NCBI GenBank assembly: GCA_910586385.1
Contig: CAJUGX010000007.1
Coordinates: 1 to 38,684, forward strand
From: an uncultured Christensenella sp.
Lineage (GTDB): Bacteria; Bacillota; Clostridia; Christensenellales; UBA1242
Direction: 5' to 3'
DNA: 38,684 nt
Shown here in pieces: positions 16,214 to 24,854 of the stretch (the first letter of the stretch is position 1; each line of letters starts with the position of its first letter). Under the pieces are notes generated by a model, which saw only the letters and a list, made by a program, of their open reading frames with translations, made no database searches and was not told where the DNA came from. The translations under genes and the position numbers were made by a program.

Positions 16214-17455
16214 TTATATGAAATCAATTTGTTTCTTGTCAACAGCATTCTTGAGTTTGAGAATCTTTTCATAAAGATGACCTGTGATTTTTTCGGAATC
16301 CGTCAAAACACCAACGCAATTGTCATCAGTGTAGAAATCAATGAATGAGTGAAGGTTTTTCTCTTTGTCTACATACACATCACAGCCTTTTCCAATTATG
16401 TCATAGACATCAGGGAGTCTCTTTCTCAAATTTTCACTTGAAATGACAAAGCAATGAGCAAATTTTTTCTGATATTTTGCATAGAGTTTATTTTTGAGGA
16501 ATTCTTTGAGTTTTTCATCTGGGAGGATAATATATCTATAAACTTCAACGCCTCGCTCTTGTGCTGCGATACAAGCATCGAGATAAGCTTTTTCATTTTT
16601 TGTGTCTTGCCAAGCATAACCGCTGTCAGCAACATCAATTGAATAGATTGCTTCACCATGACTCATTTTGTTATAACGATTTATCAAGTCCTTGTATCCG
16701 CCATAGATTCTTGAAGACTCCATCTCCTTTTGAAGAAGGATTGAAACATTTCCATATCCACCATCAATTGTTATGTTTGTGCCGTTGACGAAACTGCTTT
16801 CTGCTCCAGCCAAGAAATACACAACATTTGCCACCTCATATGCTTGTGCAACACGGGCAAGTGGTGTCCATTTTGGAGACTCATTGACCTGCTCGGGTGT
16901 GTTCATGTCGGTGTCAATTGCACCAGGGGCAATTGAGTTTACTCTGATACGTTTTTTTCCGAAGTTTACGGAGAGGCTTTTCATGACATTTGCAATTGCA
17001 CCTTTGCTTGCACCATAGGAAATGCTGGCAAATGAACCGCTGTAACTGTCATTGCTGCTCATAAGGATTATGCTTCCATCAACATTGATTTGATTTTGCA
17101 ATTTGATTGCCGTCATCATAGGGGAATAGAAATTGCAGTTCATGACACTTTCAAAATCAGCATAGTCGAAATTTATGAAGTCGTCATTTTCTGAGAAAAT
17201 GCCTGCATTGAGAAACATTGCATCGAAATTGTGCTTGGACATTGCGACAACAAATTTGTTGGTATCTTTCAAGTTTGAAAAATCATATGGACCAACGGCG
17301 ACAAAATCATTTGGATATTTTTTGCACAAATCTTGAAGATTGTTTTTTGACTTAAAGAAAGTGCCGAAAACTCTCCAGCCATTTTCCAAAAATTTGATTG
17401 CAGTTGCTTTTCCGATTCCACGGCTTGCCCCAGTGATAAGTATAGTTTTTTGCAT
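16214..17455 (-). CDS. Short-chain dehydrogenase/reductase fused to an unidentified C-terminal domain
   Basis: Residues 1-236 are a classical SDR. The NAD(P) motif TGASRGIG is at 8-15, NAG at 83-85, Ser133/134, and the catalytic pair Tyr147-x-x-x-Lys151 in SYGASKG, then PGAIDTDM and a terminal DGGYG. The catalytic tetrad is intact. Residues about 240-413 are extra: classical SDRs stop near 250. The extension has IYSIDVADSGYAW, YLDACIAAQERGVEVYRYII and FIDFYTDDNCVGVLTD. This pattern resembles the phospholipase-D-like or DUF6879-type signalling domains (A-x-x-R-G-V-x-V-x-R), and I cannot name it more closely. The ATG at 17455 follows TGAGGAC. It is a single-gene unit. Confidence 0.85.
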   Translation of the reverse strand: MQKTILITGASRGIGKATAIKFLENGWRVFGTFFKSKNNLQDLCKKYPNDFVAVGPYDFSNLKDTNKFVVAMSKHNFDAMFLNAGIFSENDDFINFDYADFESVMNCNFYSPMMTAIKLQNQINVDGSIILMSSNDSYSGSFASISYGASKGAIANVMKSLSVNFGKKRIRVNSIAPGAIDTDMNTPEQVNESPKWTPLARVAQAYEVANVVYFLAGAESSFVNGTNITIDGGYGNVSILLQKEMESSRIYGGYKDLINRYNKMSHGEAIYSIDVADSGYAWQDTKNEKAYLDACIAAQERGVEVYRYIILPDEKLKEFLKNKLYAKYQKKFAHCFVISSENLRKRLPDVYDIIGKGCDVYVDKEKNLHSFIDFYTDDNCVGVLTDSEKITGHLYEKILKLKNAVDKKQIDFI

Positions 17456-17477
17456 ATCGTCCTCAACTTTCAAGTGT

Positions 17478-17506
17478 ATTTTATCACAGTTTGATTTATA
17501 TTTCAA
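17478..17506 (-). promoter_or_regulatory. Promoter of the SDR-fusion gene
   Basis: Minus strand: TTGAAA (17506-17501), 17-nt spacer, TAAAAT (17483-17478) with extended TGA. Confidence 0.75.
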
Positions 17507-17595
17507 ACAAAGTTAGAAGGTTTCTAGTGGCAGATTGATAAAAGTTTTTGTGGTAAGTTTCTTTTTACTTTAATAAAATACTTTGAGGTCATTTT

Positions 17596-18282
17596 ATGTT
17601 TTTGATTTTGAAGAAAAAGTGGTTGATTGGAATTTTATGCATGACTTTGTGCATAGCTAGTGTGGTGGTTTATCTCACCGCCATTCGCCCTACATTCAAA
17701 CCAAACCTTGCTCACACCATTGTCATTGATGCGGGGCATGGCGGGAAAGACGGCGGGGCGGTTGGAAAGAGTTCTGGCGTCACAGAGAGTTTTCTCAATC
17801 TCGAGTATGCCACCACTCTTCAAAAGCTTTGCAAAGAGTATGGTTTCAAAGTGGTGATGACAAGAAGTGACATGCAAGGACTTTACAGCGAAAGTGCAAA
17901 AAACAAGAAAAAGAGTGAGATGGAAAAAAGACGAAAGATAATCAAAAAGTCAAACCCTGATCTTGTCATCAGTATCCACATGAACAGTTTTCCATCTTCA
18001 TCTGCGAGAGGTTGTCAAGTGTTTTATGCAGAGGGAAATTCATCTGGGCAAGCTTTGGCGGAGAGTGTTTCAACCATGCTGAATCAAAACATCGAATATG
18101 CAAAGAAGACCGCAAAGGTGGGAGATTATTATGTTTTGAATTGCACAAAAAAACCAGCCATTTTGGTGGAGTGTGGTTTTTTGTCAAATGCCGAGGAAGA
18201 GGCTCTCTTGCAAGATAAAACCTATGAAAATGCACTATGTTATCAAATTTTGTGTGGTATTTTGCAGTTTTTCAGAGTATAA
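17596..18282 (+). CDS. cwlD: N-acetylmuramoyl-L-alanine amidase, CwlD-like (Amidase_3)
   Basis: A zinc amidase that cleaves the MurNAc-L-alanine bond. An N-terminal TM or signal anchor spans about 9-28. The Amidase_3 domain has zinc ligands His48 (DAGHGG), Glu64 (GVTES) and His128 (SIHMNSF), and the catalytic Glu192 in ECGFLSN. The size (228 residues) and single-domain form with an N-terminal anchor match CwlD, which makes muramic lactam in spore cortex. Its neighbour spoIIE supports a sporulation role. The ATG follows TTTGAGG. TAAAAT (17574-17579) is a possible -10 without a clear sigma-A -35, as might be expected for a sporulation sigma factor. It could also be a vegetative amidase. Confidence 0.85.
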   Translation: MFLILKKKWLIGILCMTLCIASVVVYLTAIRPTFKPNLAHTIVIDAGHGGKDGGAVGKSSGVTESFLNLEYATTLQKLCKEYGFKVVMTRSDMQGLYSESAKNKKKSEMEKRRKIIKKSNPDLVISIHMNSFPSSSARGCQVFYAEGNSSGQALAESVSTMLNQNIEYAKKTAKVGDYYVLNCTKKPAILVECGFLSNAEEEALLQDKTYENALCYQILCGILQFFRV

Positions 18283-18305
18283 AACTTGAAATTGATTTAG
18301 AAAAC

Positions 18306-18332
18306 AAAAGGGGCTGTTGCCTCTTTTCTTTT
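18306..18332 (+). terminator. Probable terminator after the amidase gene
   Basis: AAAAGGGGC (18306-18314) pairs with GCCTCTTTT (18319-18327), with one G-U pair, around TGTT; T-rich sequence follows. It is weaker than the others. The 170 bp between this gene and spoIIE hold no other ORF with a ribosome site. Confidence 0.5.
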
Positions 18333-18454
18333 TGGGAAGAAAATTGTTCTTTTCAAAAACTTGTGACAATCTTAGACATGATTGTTGCCTTTGCGACAGC
18401 ATTTTCTTGGGCGTGTGATTTTGGGATGCTTTACAATAGGAAAAGGAGCAAGCG

Positions 18455-20752
18455 ATGAACAGAAAGTTAAACAAATACCTTTTCCTTTTCACAAATTTTG
18501 CCATTATGGTGGGACTCTTTTATGTGCTTTTTGCCTCAAGTGTCAGCCTTGTGATTTTTCCTTTTGCGTTTGGGATGCTTTATGCACTCACATGGGCAAA
18601 TCAAAAGATTTGGATTGTGGCGCCAGCATATATCATTGCGGGAGCAATCTTTCGTCCAACACTGGAGTTTTCAATTTGTACGCTTGTATGTGTGTTCTGT
18701 CTTATTGTCCCATATTTCATCCATATCTTATGCAAGAAGAACATGAAGAAGTGGGAATTTTTTGTCTATGCAATCATTGGACAGACGGCGAATGTTGTCT
18801 TTGACATTTTGGGAGGAGTTTTCCCAGTCTTGCCATTTGCCAGCATAGTTTTGGGATGTCTGTTTATGTTTGCGTGCATGAATGTCTTTGAGGCTTTTAT
18901 CATCCGTGGTTTTTCAAACAAACTCACAAGTCTTGAGATTGTATCCCTCTTCTCAATCATTGCGGCATTGAGCGGCGGACTTGTCATGCTCAATATTTAC
19001 TCTTTCAGTTTCCTCAAACTGTTTGTCTCTTTTGTGATTTTGGTCTTTGCGTATTGTTCAACTCCTACACTTACGCTTTTGGTGGCGTCTATATCTGGAC
19101 TTGGCTCAATCATTGCTACAAACAACGCCGTCTTTGTTGCACCATTTATGCTCTGGGCTTTGGCTGCGCTTCTCTTCAAAAAGAGGCTCAGAATTTTTAT
19201 GGTGATTGCAGTGGTTGCAGTCGAACTTGTCATCGGATTTTATTTTGATTTGTATTATTCTTTTGGATACTTTGAGATTTTGCCAGTGCTTCTGTCTTGT
19301 CTTGTTTTTGTGTTTATGCCAAAGAATTGGTGCAAAGAGATTTCGGTCATCTTCAATCTTTCCAAAGATAGGATGGCAATGAAAAATGTCGTAAATCGAA
19401 ATCGAGAAATTTTGCACAATCGTCTTGGCAACTTGAGTGAAATTTTCAACGATATGAACATCATATATCACAATCTCATCAAACAGGGGTTGACGATTGA
19501 TGAGGTTAAGTCAATTTTGCAAAAAGAAATCAAAGAGAAAATTTGCTCGTTCTGCCCAGACAGAAATCATTGTCACAGGACATTCTCTGACAGCACCAAG
19601 AAAGTGTTTGACGAACTTATCACAATTGCATATCAAAAAGGTCGGGCGACACTTCTTGACATCCCATCTTTTTTGACTTCAAGATGCAAGCAGACAGCGT
19701 CAATCTTGGGGAGTGTAAACACGCTCACTGCGCAATATAAGAAGTATATGAGCATGGTCAAAGATGTCGACACAAGCAAAGTGATTATCGCTGACCAACT
19801 GCTTGGAGTCTCAAAGATTATGGGTGGGCTTTCAAAAGAAATTGAGGCGAGCATCTCTTTTGATACATCGAGAGAAAACAAGATTTTGGACGAGCTCACT
19901 TACTTCAACATCATCTGCATTGATGCAGTCGTTTTTGAGAAAGACATATGGACGATGGAGGTGTCTCTTGTTGTCAAAACTGAGGACAGTCAGAAGCCAA
20001 GGATTGTCGATGTTGTCAGCAAAGTCTGTGGAAAGAAAATGGCGGTGTACGAGATGTTTCCTTCTTCAAGACCAAACTACTCAGTTGTAAACCTCAAGAC
20101 GGCACCAAAATATGACTGCATCTTTGGTGTTTGCCAAAAGACCAAAAATGGTTCGAAAGTCAGTGGGGATTCTTACAGCATTGTCAAACTTGGTGGAGAC
20201 AAAATTCTGTTTGCCATCAGTGACGGGATGGGAAGTGGCGAGAAAGCTGGACGCACGAGCGAACTTTCAATCAGTCTTGTTGAAAACTTCTATAAAGCGG
20301 GCTTTGACAATGACATCATTCTTTCAACTGTCAACAAACTTCTTTCACTTCACAAAGAAGAAATTTTCAGTGCGATGGATATTTGCATTTTGGATCAAAA
20401 AGGAGGGCTTGTTGACTTTATAAAAATGGCGTCGCCAAACTCATTTATTCTCAATGAAGATGAGTGTCAAACAATTGAAACTGGAGCATTGCCAATGGGT
20501 ATTGTCGATGACGCTGAGCCACTGATAAAAAAGAATGTTGTCAAAGGGAAAGACTTTGTTGTGCTTGTGTCAGATGGAGTGAGTGACAGTTTCGCAAGTG
20601 GGGAAGAACTTCGTGAGTGCCTCAAGTCAATCAAGACTAAAAACCCTCAAGAGTTTGCGGATGAACTTGTCGAGAGAGCGCTTGCATGCAACAATGGTTA
20701 TGCTGTTGATGACATGTCTGCCATTGTGGTGAAAGTTTTGGATTTTCAATAA
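18455..20752 (+). CDS. spoIIE: Stage II sporulation protein E (SpoIIE), PP2C-type phosphatase
   Basis: Dephosphorylates SpoIIAA to release sigma-F in the forespore, and interacts with FtsZ at the polar septum. 765 residues (827 in B. subtilis). Roughly the first 290 are strongly hydrophobic, forming multiple TM helices. A central cytoplasmic region carries the Cys motif with C364, C367 and C373 (CSFCPDRNHC). The C-terminal PP2C/SpoIIE phosphatase domain runs from about 560, with metal Asp590 in SDGMGSGEKAG and Asp707 in SDGVSD. AAGGAGC precedes the ATG. It is followed by tilS, as in many Bacillota, and implies a sporulating lineage. Confidence 0.95.
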   Translation: MNRKLNKYLFLFTNFAIMVGLFYVLFASSVSLVIFPFAFGMLYALTWANQKIWIVAPAYIIAGAIFRPTLEFSICTLVCVFCLIVPYFIHILCKKNMKKWEFFVYAIIGQTANVVFDILGGVFPVLPFASIVLGCLFMFACMNVFEAFIIRGFSNKLTSLEIVSLFSIIAALSGGLVMLNIYSFSFLKLFVSFVILVFAYCSTPTLTLLVASISGLGSIIATNNAVFVAPFMLWALAALLFKKRLRIFMVIAVVAVELVIGFYFDLYYSFGYFEILPVLLSCLVFVFMPKNWCKEISVIFNLSKDRMAMKNVVNRNREILHNRLGNLSEIFNDMNIIYHNLIKQGLTIDEVKSILQKEIKEKICSFCPDRNHCHRTFSDSTKKVFDELITIAYQKGRATLLDIPSFLTSRCKQTASILGSVNTLTAQYKKYMSMVKDVDTSKVIIADQLLGVSKIMGGLSKEIEASISFDTSRENKILDELTYFNIICIDAVVFEKDIWTMEVSLVVKTEDSQKPRIVDVVSKVCGKKMAVYEMFPSSRPNYSVVNLKTAPKYDCIFGVCQKTKNGSKVSGDSYSIVKLGGDKILFAISDGMGSGEKAGRTSELSISLVENFYKAGFDNDIILSTVNKLLSLHKEEIFSAMDICILDQKGGLVDFIKMASPNSFILNEDECQTIETGALPMGIVDDAEPLIKKNVVKGKDFVVLVSDGVSDSFASGEELRECLKSIKTKNPQEFADELVERALACNNGYAVDDMSAIVVKVLDFQ

Positions 20753-20762
20753 AAAAAACATT

Positions 20763-20791
20763 AAAAAAGTGCTGTTTTTCAGCATTTTTTT
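20763..20791 (+). terminator. Terminator after spoIIE
   Basis: AAAAAAGTGCTG (20763-20774) folds back on CAGCATTTTTT (20780-20790) with T's continuing. Confidence 0.85.
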
Positions 20792-20802
20792 GTTGAAAGA
20801 TA

Positions 20803-20831
20803 TTGTTTTTGCACATTTATAGTGATATACT
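20803..20831 (+). promoter_or_regulatory. tilS promoter
   Basis: TTGTTT (20803-20808), 17-nt spacer, TATACT (20826-20831) with extended TGA. Confidence 0.7.
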
Positions 20832-20855
20832 ATTGGAAGATTACGGGAAGAGAAA

Positions 20856-22193
20856 ATGGAAAAAATACTTGATTTTGTAAAGAAAAATAAATTGATTAAA
20901 GAGGGAGAAGTTGTTGGCGTTGGTGTCAGCGGTGGCATTGATTCAATGTGCTTGTTGCACTTTTTGAATGCCCACAAAGAAGCCCTTGACATAGATGTTG
21001 TTGCAATCCACATCAATCATGGTATCAGAGAAGAGAGTGATGATGAGGCAAGATTTGTTGTCCAGAAATGTAAAGAGATGGGTGTGAGAGTTTACAAGTT
21101 TTCAATCGATGCGCCAAAGATTGCAAAAGAAGAAAAACTTAGTCTTGAAACAGCAGCGAGAGACGGCAGATATAATGTCTTTGAAACACTTGTCAAAAAA
21201 GATATTGTTGACAAGGTTGCACTTGCTCATCATCAAAGCGATCAAGCAGAGACAATCCTTATGCATATCTTCAGAGGATGCGGCGTTTCTGGGGCGAGAG
21301 GGATGGAGCCAATCAGAGATAAAATTTATATCCGTCCAATGCTTCCAGTCTCAAAAGAAGACATCTCAGATTATGCCAACATGAACAACATTGATTATGT
21401 TGAAGACTCAAGCAACAAGGATACTTCTTATACAAGAAACTATCTGAGAAATGTTGTCATGAAAGACATCTTGAAGAAGTGGCCAAATGCCATTGAAGCA
21501 ATCAACAACTTTGCTGGATGTGTGTGCGAGGATGATGATTATATCAAGTCAACAATAAACACAAATGCACTCATGGTGGACAAGAAAGTTGTGCAGATGC
21601 CATGCTATTATTTCAAAGGGAAAAGTGCGGTTTACAGCAGAATCGTCTTCAAGGCTCTTTTACTGATTGGGGTAAACAAGGACATCGAGAGAAAGCACAT
21701 TGAGATGATCAAAGAACTTGCGACAAGTCTTGAAAATGGCAAAAAGATCAATTTGCCTTTTGATGTGACGGTAAGCAAAGAATATGATTTCTTGACTTTT
21801 GAAAACAATTATGTTGAAAGAGCGGAGCTTGGCAAACCTTTCAAAATGGAAGACTTTTCAGTTTCAAACTTTGGCACAATCGTCTTGAAGCGCGTCAAGA
21901 CAGAGAAGATGGGAGAAAAAGGTGCACTCTATTTTGACAACAAAAAATTGCCAAAGGGTGCAAAGTGGAGATATAGAGAGGATGGTGACATCTTTGAAAA
22001 GTTTGGCGGTGGCGGGACTAAAAAACTCAAGTCATTCTTGATTGACAAGAAAGTGCCAGTCAGACTTCGTGATTTCATTCCTGTGCTTGCTTGTGGAAAT
22101 GAGGTTTATGTGATTGCGGGAGTTGAAGTGAGTGAGAAAGTCAAGGTTGATGCTGACGCTCCAACTTGTGTAAGATTGACAGTGAAAAAATAA
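20856..22193 (+). CDS. tilS: tRNA(Ile)-lysidine synthase TilS
   Basis: Adds lysine to C34 of tRNA-Ile(CAU) using ATP, changing codon reading from AUG to AUA. The PP-loop SGGIDS is at residues 25-30, with HINHGIREESD, SLETAARDGRY, ALAHHQSDQAETILMHI and the DSSNKDTSYTRNYLRN tRNA-binding segment. The C-terminal TilS domain follows (WRYREDGD, FLIDKKVPVRLRD). 445 residues is the normal long form. GGGAAGAG precedes the ATG. In many relatives hpt and ftsH follow; here the gene ends in a terminator instead. Confidence 0.96.
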   Translation: MEKILDFVKKNKLIKEGEVVGVGVSGGIDSMCLLHFLNAHKEALDIDVVAIHINHGIREESDDEARFVVQKCKEMGVRVYKFSIDAPKIAKEEKLSLETAARDGRYNVFETLVKKDIVDKVALAHHQSDQAETILMHIFRGCGVSGARGMEPIRDKIYIRPMLPVSKEDISDYANMNNIDYVEDSSNKDTSYTRNYLRNVVMKDILKKWPNAIEAINNFAGCVCEDDDYIKSTINTNALMVDKKVVQMPCYYFKGKSAVYSRIVFKALLLIGVNKDIERKHIEMIKELATSLENGKKINLPFDVTVSKEYDFLTFENNYVERAELGKPFKMEDFSVSNFGTIVLKRVKTEKMGEKGALYFDNKKLPKGAKWRYREDGDIFEKFGGGGTKKLKSFLIDKKVPVRLRDFIPVLACGNEVYVIAGVEVSEKVKVDADAPTCVRLTVKK

Positions 22194-22196
22194 AAG

Positions 22197-22220
22197 ACTT
22201 GGATTTGTCCAAGTTTTTTT
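22197..22220 (+). terminator. Terminator after tilS
   Basis: ACTTGGA (22197-22203), TTTG loop, TCCAAGT (22208-22214), then T-run. Confidence 0.9.
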
Positions 22221-22243
22221 GTTTTTTTGCACAGACTAATTCT

Positions 22244-22333
22244 ATGAAGAAAAAGAAAGAATTTGATTTTGACAAAAAAGATCCGCTTTGTGCATATGTG
22301 CCAAAAGATGAAAATGCCAACAAGAAAATGTGA
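22244..22333 (+). CDS. Possible 29-residue peptide
   Basis: A short frame begins ATG at 22244 right after the tilS terminator and stops at 22331-22333. It encodes a very charged peptide (starts MKKKKEFDFDKKDPLC). It has no ribosome site, and I see no clean promoter. It is reported only because the codons look like those of the neighbours and the region is otherwise empty. It may be chance. Confidence 0.2.
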   Translation: MKKKKEFDFDKKDPLCAYVPKDENANKKM

Positions 22334-22338
22334 GTTTG

Positions 22339-22368
22339 TTGACACCGCTTTTCTTTTTGTGATAAGAT
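22339..22368 (+). promoter_or_regulatory. Promoter of the anchored repeat protein
   Basis: TTGACA (22339-22344), 18-nt spacer, TAAGAT (22363-22368); AGGAGA and the ATG follow. Confidence 0.8.
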
Positions 22369-22384
22369 TTGCTTAGGAGAGATG

Positions 22385-23200
22385 ATGAAGAGATTTTATG
22401 ATAGATTTGCAATCCTTGTAACGGCAATTCTTCTTGTTGTTGTGATTGTTTTGACATTCAACACCGGTTCTTCTGGTTCCAAACCTGAAAAGCCAGATGT
22501 GGAATTTTCTGTTTCATTTTACGATGAAGACAAAGAGACACTTTTGAAAACTGTGACGGTCAAGGAAGGAGAGTCGGCAGAGGCAGAGACTCCAACAAAA
22601 GAAAGTACACAAAATTTTGTTTACATATTCTCAAATTGGACTTTTGAAGATGGCACTGATGCGACTGAAAGTTTGGCAAGTGTCACAAAAAATTTGACGG
22701 TTTATGCAAAGTACACAGAGTCGGACAGAATTTACATTGTTACATTCCTCCAGCCAGACGGAAGAAAAATAAATACTTCAGATGTAAAAGTTGGACAGGC
22801 GTGCAATTTGGATTTCACATTTGATTTCCCCTATGATGGCAAAAATGACTATACATTTGTTTGTTGGGTTGACAAAGATGGAAATGATATGACTGAGGCA
22901 CTTGGTTGCATCACGAGTGATGTTGAGGTCTTTGCAAAATACAAGGTCACACCAAAGACTTATGGATTGACTTTCACATCACCATATCTGCGAGTGAAAC
23001 ATGGTGATGGGACATTTTTTACAAGCGAACATGCGTCTCAAGTGAGGATGAAAGCGGGCGCAATCATCACAATAGAATATGATTTGCCTGAGGGATATTC
23101 AAGAATGATTATCTCAGTCACTGGGGCAACGGCGATTGATGAGGCTGCGGGTATATACAAAGTGTACGGAGATGTTGAGATTTTGGCGGCACCCGTGTGA
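22385..23200 (+). CDS. Membrane-anchored InlB B-repeat (Listeria-Bacteroides repeat) protein
   Basis: 271 residues from the ATG at 22385, chosen over the ATG at 22382 because AGGAGA ends at 22380. A TM helix or signal anchor lies at about 6-26, then a Gly/Ser linker (GSSGSKPEKP). Two repeat units of about 65 residues follow, with the family ending of aromatic-W, then L-x-V-Y-A-K-Y (VYIFSNWTFEDGT with LTVYAKYTE; YTFVCWVDKDGN with VEVFAKYKV). A non-repeat C-terminal domain of about 75 residues comes last. No LPXTG motif is visible, so it is held by the N-terminal helix. It is likely an extracytoplasmic surface protein of unknown ligand. Confidence 0.8.
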   Translation: MKRFYDRFAILVTAILLVVVIVLTFNTGSSGSKPEKPDVEFSVSFYDEDKETLLKTVTVKEGESAEAETPTKESTQNFVYIFSNWTFEDGTDATESLASVTKNLTVYAKYTESDRIYIVTFLQPDGRKINTSDVKVGQACNLDFTFDFPYDGKNDYTFVCWVDKDGNDMTEALGCITSDVEVFAKYKVTPKTYGLTFTSPYLRVKHGDGTFFTSEHASQVRMKAGAIITIEYDLPEGYSRMIISVTGATAIDEAAGIYKVYGDVEILAAPV

Positions 23201-23221
23201 TTTTTGATATCAAAAAATAAG

Positions 23222-23250
23222 TTGACAAAAAAGTCCAAGTTTGATAGAAT
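23222..23250 (+). promoter_or_regulatory. Promoter of the T-box/tyrS operon
   Basis: TTGACA (23222-23227), 17-nt spacer, TAGAAT (23245-23250) with extended TGA. It matches the consensus nearly perfectly and lies about 20 nt before T-box stem I. Confidence 0.85.
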
Positions 23251-23259
23251 GTGGACATA

Positions 23260-23486
23260 TCAAAATGGTGGGATGAAAAGCAGTAGTCTTTTTCGAAGCG
23301 CTTTCAGAGAGAGGTTGGTTGGTGAAAAACCTTGGCGGTGGAAAGATGAATTACATTCGTTTCAAGTTTTGCGCGAGTTGCCTGCGAATGGCAGAATAAG
23401 GGTTTGCTTTTTGAGCGACCGAATTTAGGTGGTACCACGAACGCACGCTTCGTCCTAAAAGTTGGGATGTGAAGCGTGCTTTTTTG
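23260..23486 (+). promoter_or_regulatory. T-box leader, predicted tyrosine specifier
   Basis: A tRNA-sensing attenuator. Stem I contains AGTAG (about 23283), the AG-bulge region CAGAGAGAGG and the GGTTGGTG distal loop (23302-23324). The specifier loop holds GAATTACA, with the TAC Tyr codon at 23352-23354 followed by A. The conserved T-box AGGTGGTACCACGA is at 23427-23440. Its variable base (U in UGGU) fits a discriminator A, as tRNA-Tyr has. The terminator is GCACGCTTC (23443-23451) with GAAGCGTGC (23471-23479) and T6. Uncharged tRNA-Tyr should favour readthrough into the three downstream genes, the last of which is tyrS. Confidence 0.92.
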
Positions 23487-23496
23487 TTGAGGGGAT

Positions 23497-24276
23497 ATGA
23501 TAAAGAAAGAGAAATATCCTATTTTGGAATATAGCAGCCAAAAAGAAGGGATTTTGTCAAGGATGACCAACACAGTCAAAACCACGGAAGCGACGCCTTT
23601 TCCAGAGAGAGCGGTGTTTGCTTTCTTGAAAGAAGAAGTGATAAAAAACTTTGTGAAAAGTTATGGCGGAGAGAAAATTTGTGAGCACCACACTGTTTCA
23701 AAATATTTTCCAGTTTACAAAATCAATTTCAAAGGTAGAGAAGTTTGCATCTGTCAAGGTGCAGTTGGCTCAGCGGTTTCAAGCGAAATTGTTGATTGGA
23801 TGATTGGGCATGGCGTGAAAAAGATTGTGGCGTGTGGCTCATGTGGGGCGTTGGAACACTTTGAAGAAGGAGAACTTTTGATCCCTACAAAGGCGCTTCG
23901 AGATGAAGGGGCGTCATACAAATATCTGCCACCATCTCGATTTGTGGAACTTGATAAGTCAGCAATCAAAGTGATTGAAGAAACCATGAAAGAGAAAGAC
24001 ATAAAATATCAAGAGTGTGTGACCTGGTCGACAGATGGATTCTATCGAGAGACGGCAGAGATGATTGCCTATCGAAAGAAAGAAGGGTGCAATGTTGTCG
24101 ACATGGAATGCTCAGCACTTGCGGCAGTTGCAAAATTTAGAGAGGCTGAGTTTGGACAAGTTTTGTTTACGGCTGACAGTTTGGCGGACGTTGAAAATTA
24201 TGATGCCAGAGGTTTTGGCAGAGATGCACACGAATCAGTGTTGGAACTTTGCTTTGACATCGTGTTGAATTTTTGA
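23497..24276 (+). CDS. Nucleoside phosphorylase (PNP/UDP family, uridine-phosphorylase-like)
   Basis: Phosphorolysis of a purine or pyrimidine nucleoside to base and (deoxy)ribose-1-phosphate. 259 residues, with family motifs in order: GAVGSAVSSEIVD, the phosphate-binding ACGSCGAL, LIPTKALRDEGASYKYLPPS, WSTDGFYRET and VVDMECSALAAVA (the M-E-x ribose contact). The exact base specificity cannot be read. It is the first gene behind a tyrosine T-box, 7 nt before the GNAT gene, so tRNA-Tyr charging should control it. That pairing has no obvious metabolic logic. TGAGGGG is the ribosome site. Confidence 0.9.
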   Translation: MIKKEKYPILEYSSQKEGILSRMTNTVKTTEATPFPERAVFAFLKEEVIKNFVKSYGGEKICEHHTVSKYFPVYKINFKGREVCICQGAVGSAVSSEIVDWMIGHGVKKIVACGSCGALEHFEEGELLIPTKALRDEGASYKYLPPSRFVELDKSAIKVIEETMKEKDIKYQECVTWSTDGFYRETAEMIAYRKKEGCNVVDMECSALAAVAKFREAEFGQVLFTADSLADVENYDARGFGRDAHESVLELCFDIVLNF

Positions 24277-24283
24277 GGAGCAG

Positions 24284-24844
24284 ATGAAGAAAATGAAGAT
24301 AGAAGAAAAAGAGATTCTGTTGAAGAATGGCGAGACTTTGAAAGTTTATTGTCCAACGGCCGCTGATGCACAAGGGCTTGCAGACCATTACAACATCACT
24401 GGAGGAGAAAGTGACTTTTTGAGCACTGGTGCTGGCGAAGAGGTCAAAAAAGCAGAAGATGAGATTGAGTGGTTGAAAAAGTTTGAAGACAGAGAAAATC
24501 CTTCTTGTTTGCTGGCAGCATCAATTGATGGAAAAATTGTTGGGCTTGCTGAAGTGAGTCAACTTTCGAAAAAGTCAAGACTTAAACACAGAGGTTTGCT
24601 TGGGATTGCAATTCAAAAAGCACATTGGAGAAAAGGAATTGCCAACATTTTGATGCAGGCTTTGTGTGACTATGCAAAAAGTGCAGGTTTTGAGCAAATC
24701 GAACTTGAGGTTGTCAAAGGCAATGATGCTGCTTATGCACTTTATCAAAAGTTTGGCTTTGTAAAGACAGGAGAAACCGCTCATGGTTTGAAATACGAAG
24801 ATGGCAGATATGCCGACTTGATATTTATGATAAAAACATTGTAG
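24284..24844 (+). CDS. GNAT-family N-acetyltransferase
   Basis: Acetyl-CoA-dependent acyl transfer to an unknown amine. 186 residues, with the GNAT core: strands around ASIDGKIVGLAEVSQL, the acetyl-CoA loop IAIQKAHWRKGIANILM (Q/R-x-x-G-x-A type), IELEVVKGNDAAYALYQKFGFVKTGE and a terminal YADLIFM. GAGGAG overlapping the previous stop is the ribosome site. It is the second gene of the T-box operon, 10 nt before tyrS. A role on amino acids or on nucleotide by-products is possible but unproven. Confidence 0.9.
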   Translation: MKKMKIEEKEILLKNGETLKVYCPTAADAQGLADHYNITGGESDFLSTGAGEEVKKAEDEIEWLKKFEDRENPSCLLAASIDGKIVGLAEVSQLSKKSRLKHRGLLGIAIQKAHWRKGIANILMQALCDYAKSAGFEQIELEVVKGNDAAYALYQKFGFVKTGETAHGLKYEDGRYADLIFMIKTL

Positions 24845-24854
24845 GAGAAGAAAA

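Noticed and set aside
18380..18454. Spo0A-box-like sequence before spoIIE (complement of TTTGCGACAG)
   Set aside because: It matches the TGTCGAA consensus only partly and has no well-placed promoter; not enough to report as a site.
23201..23216. Perfect palindrome TTTTTGATATCAAAAA after the anchored repeat protein
   Set aside because: Only A/T-rich pairing with almost no loop and no G-C core; too weak to call a terminator, and no partner copy elsewhere.
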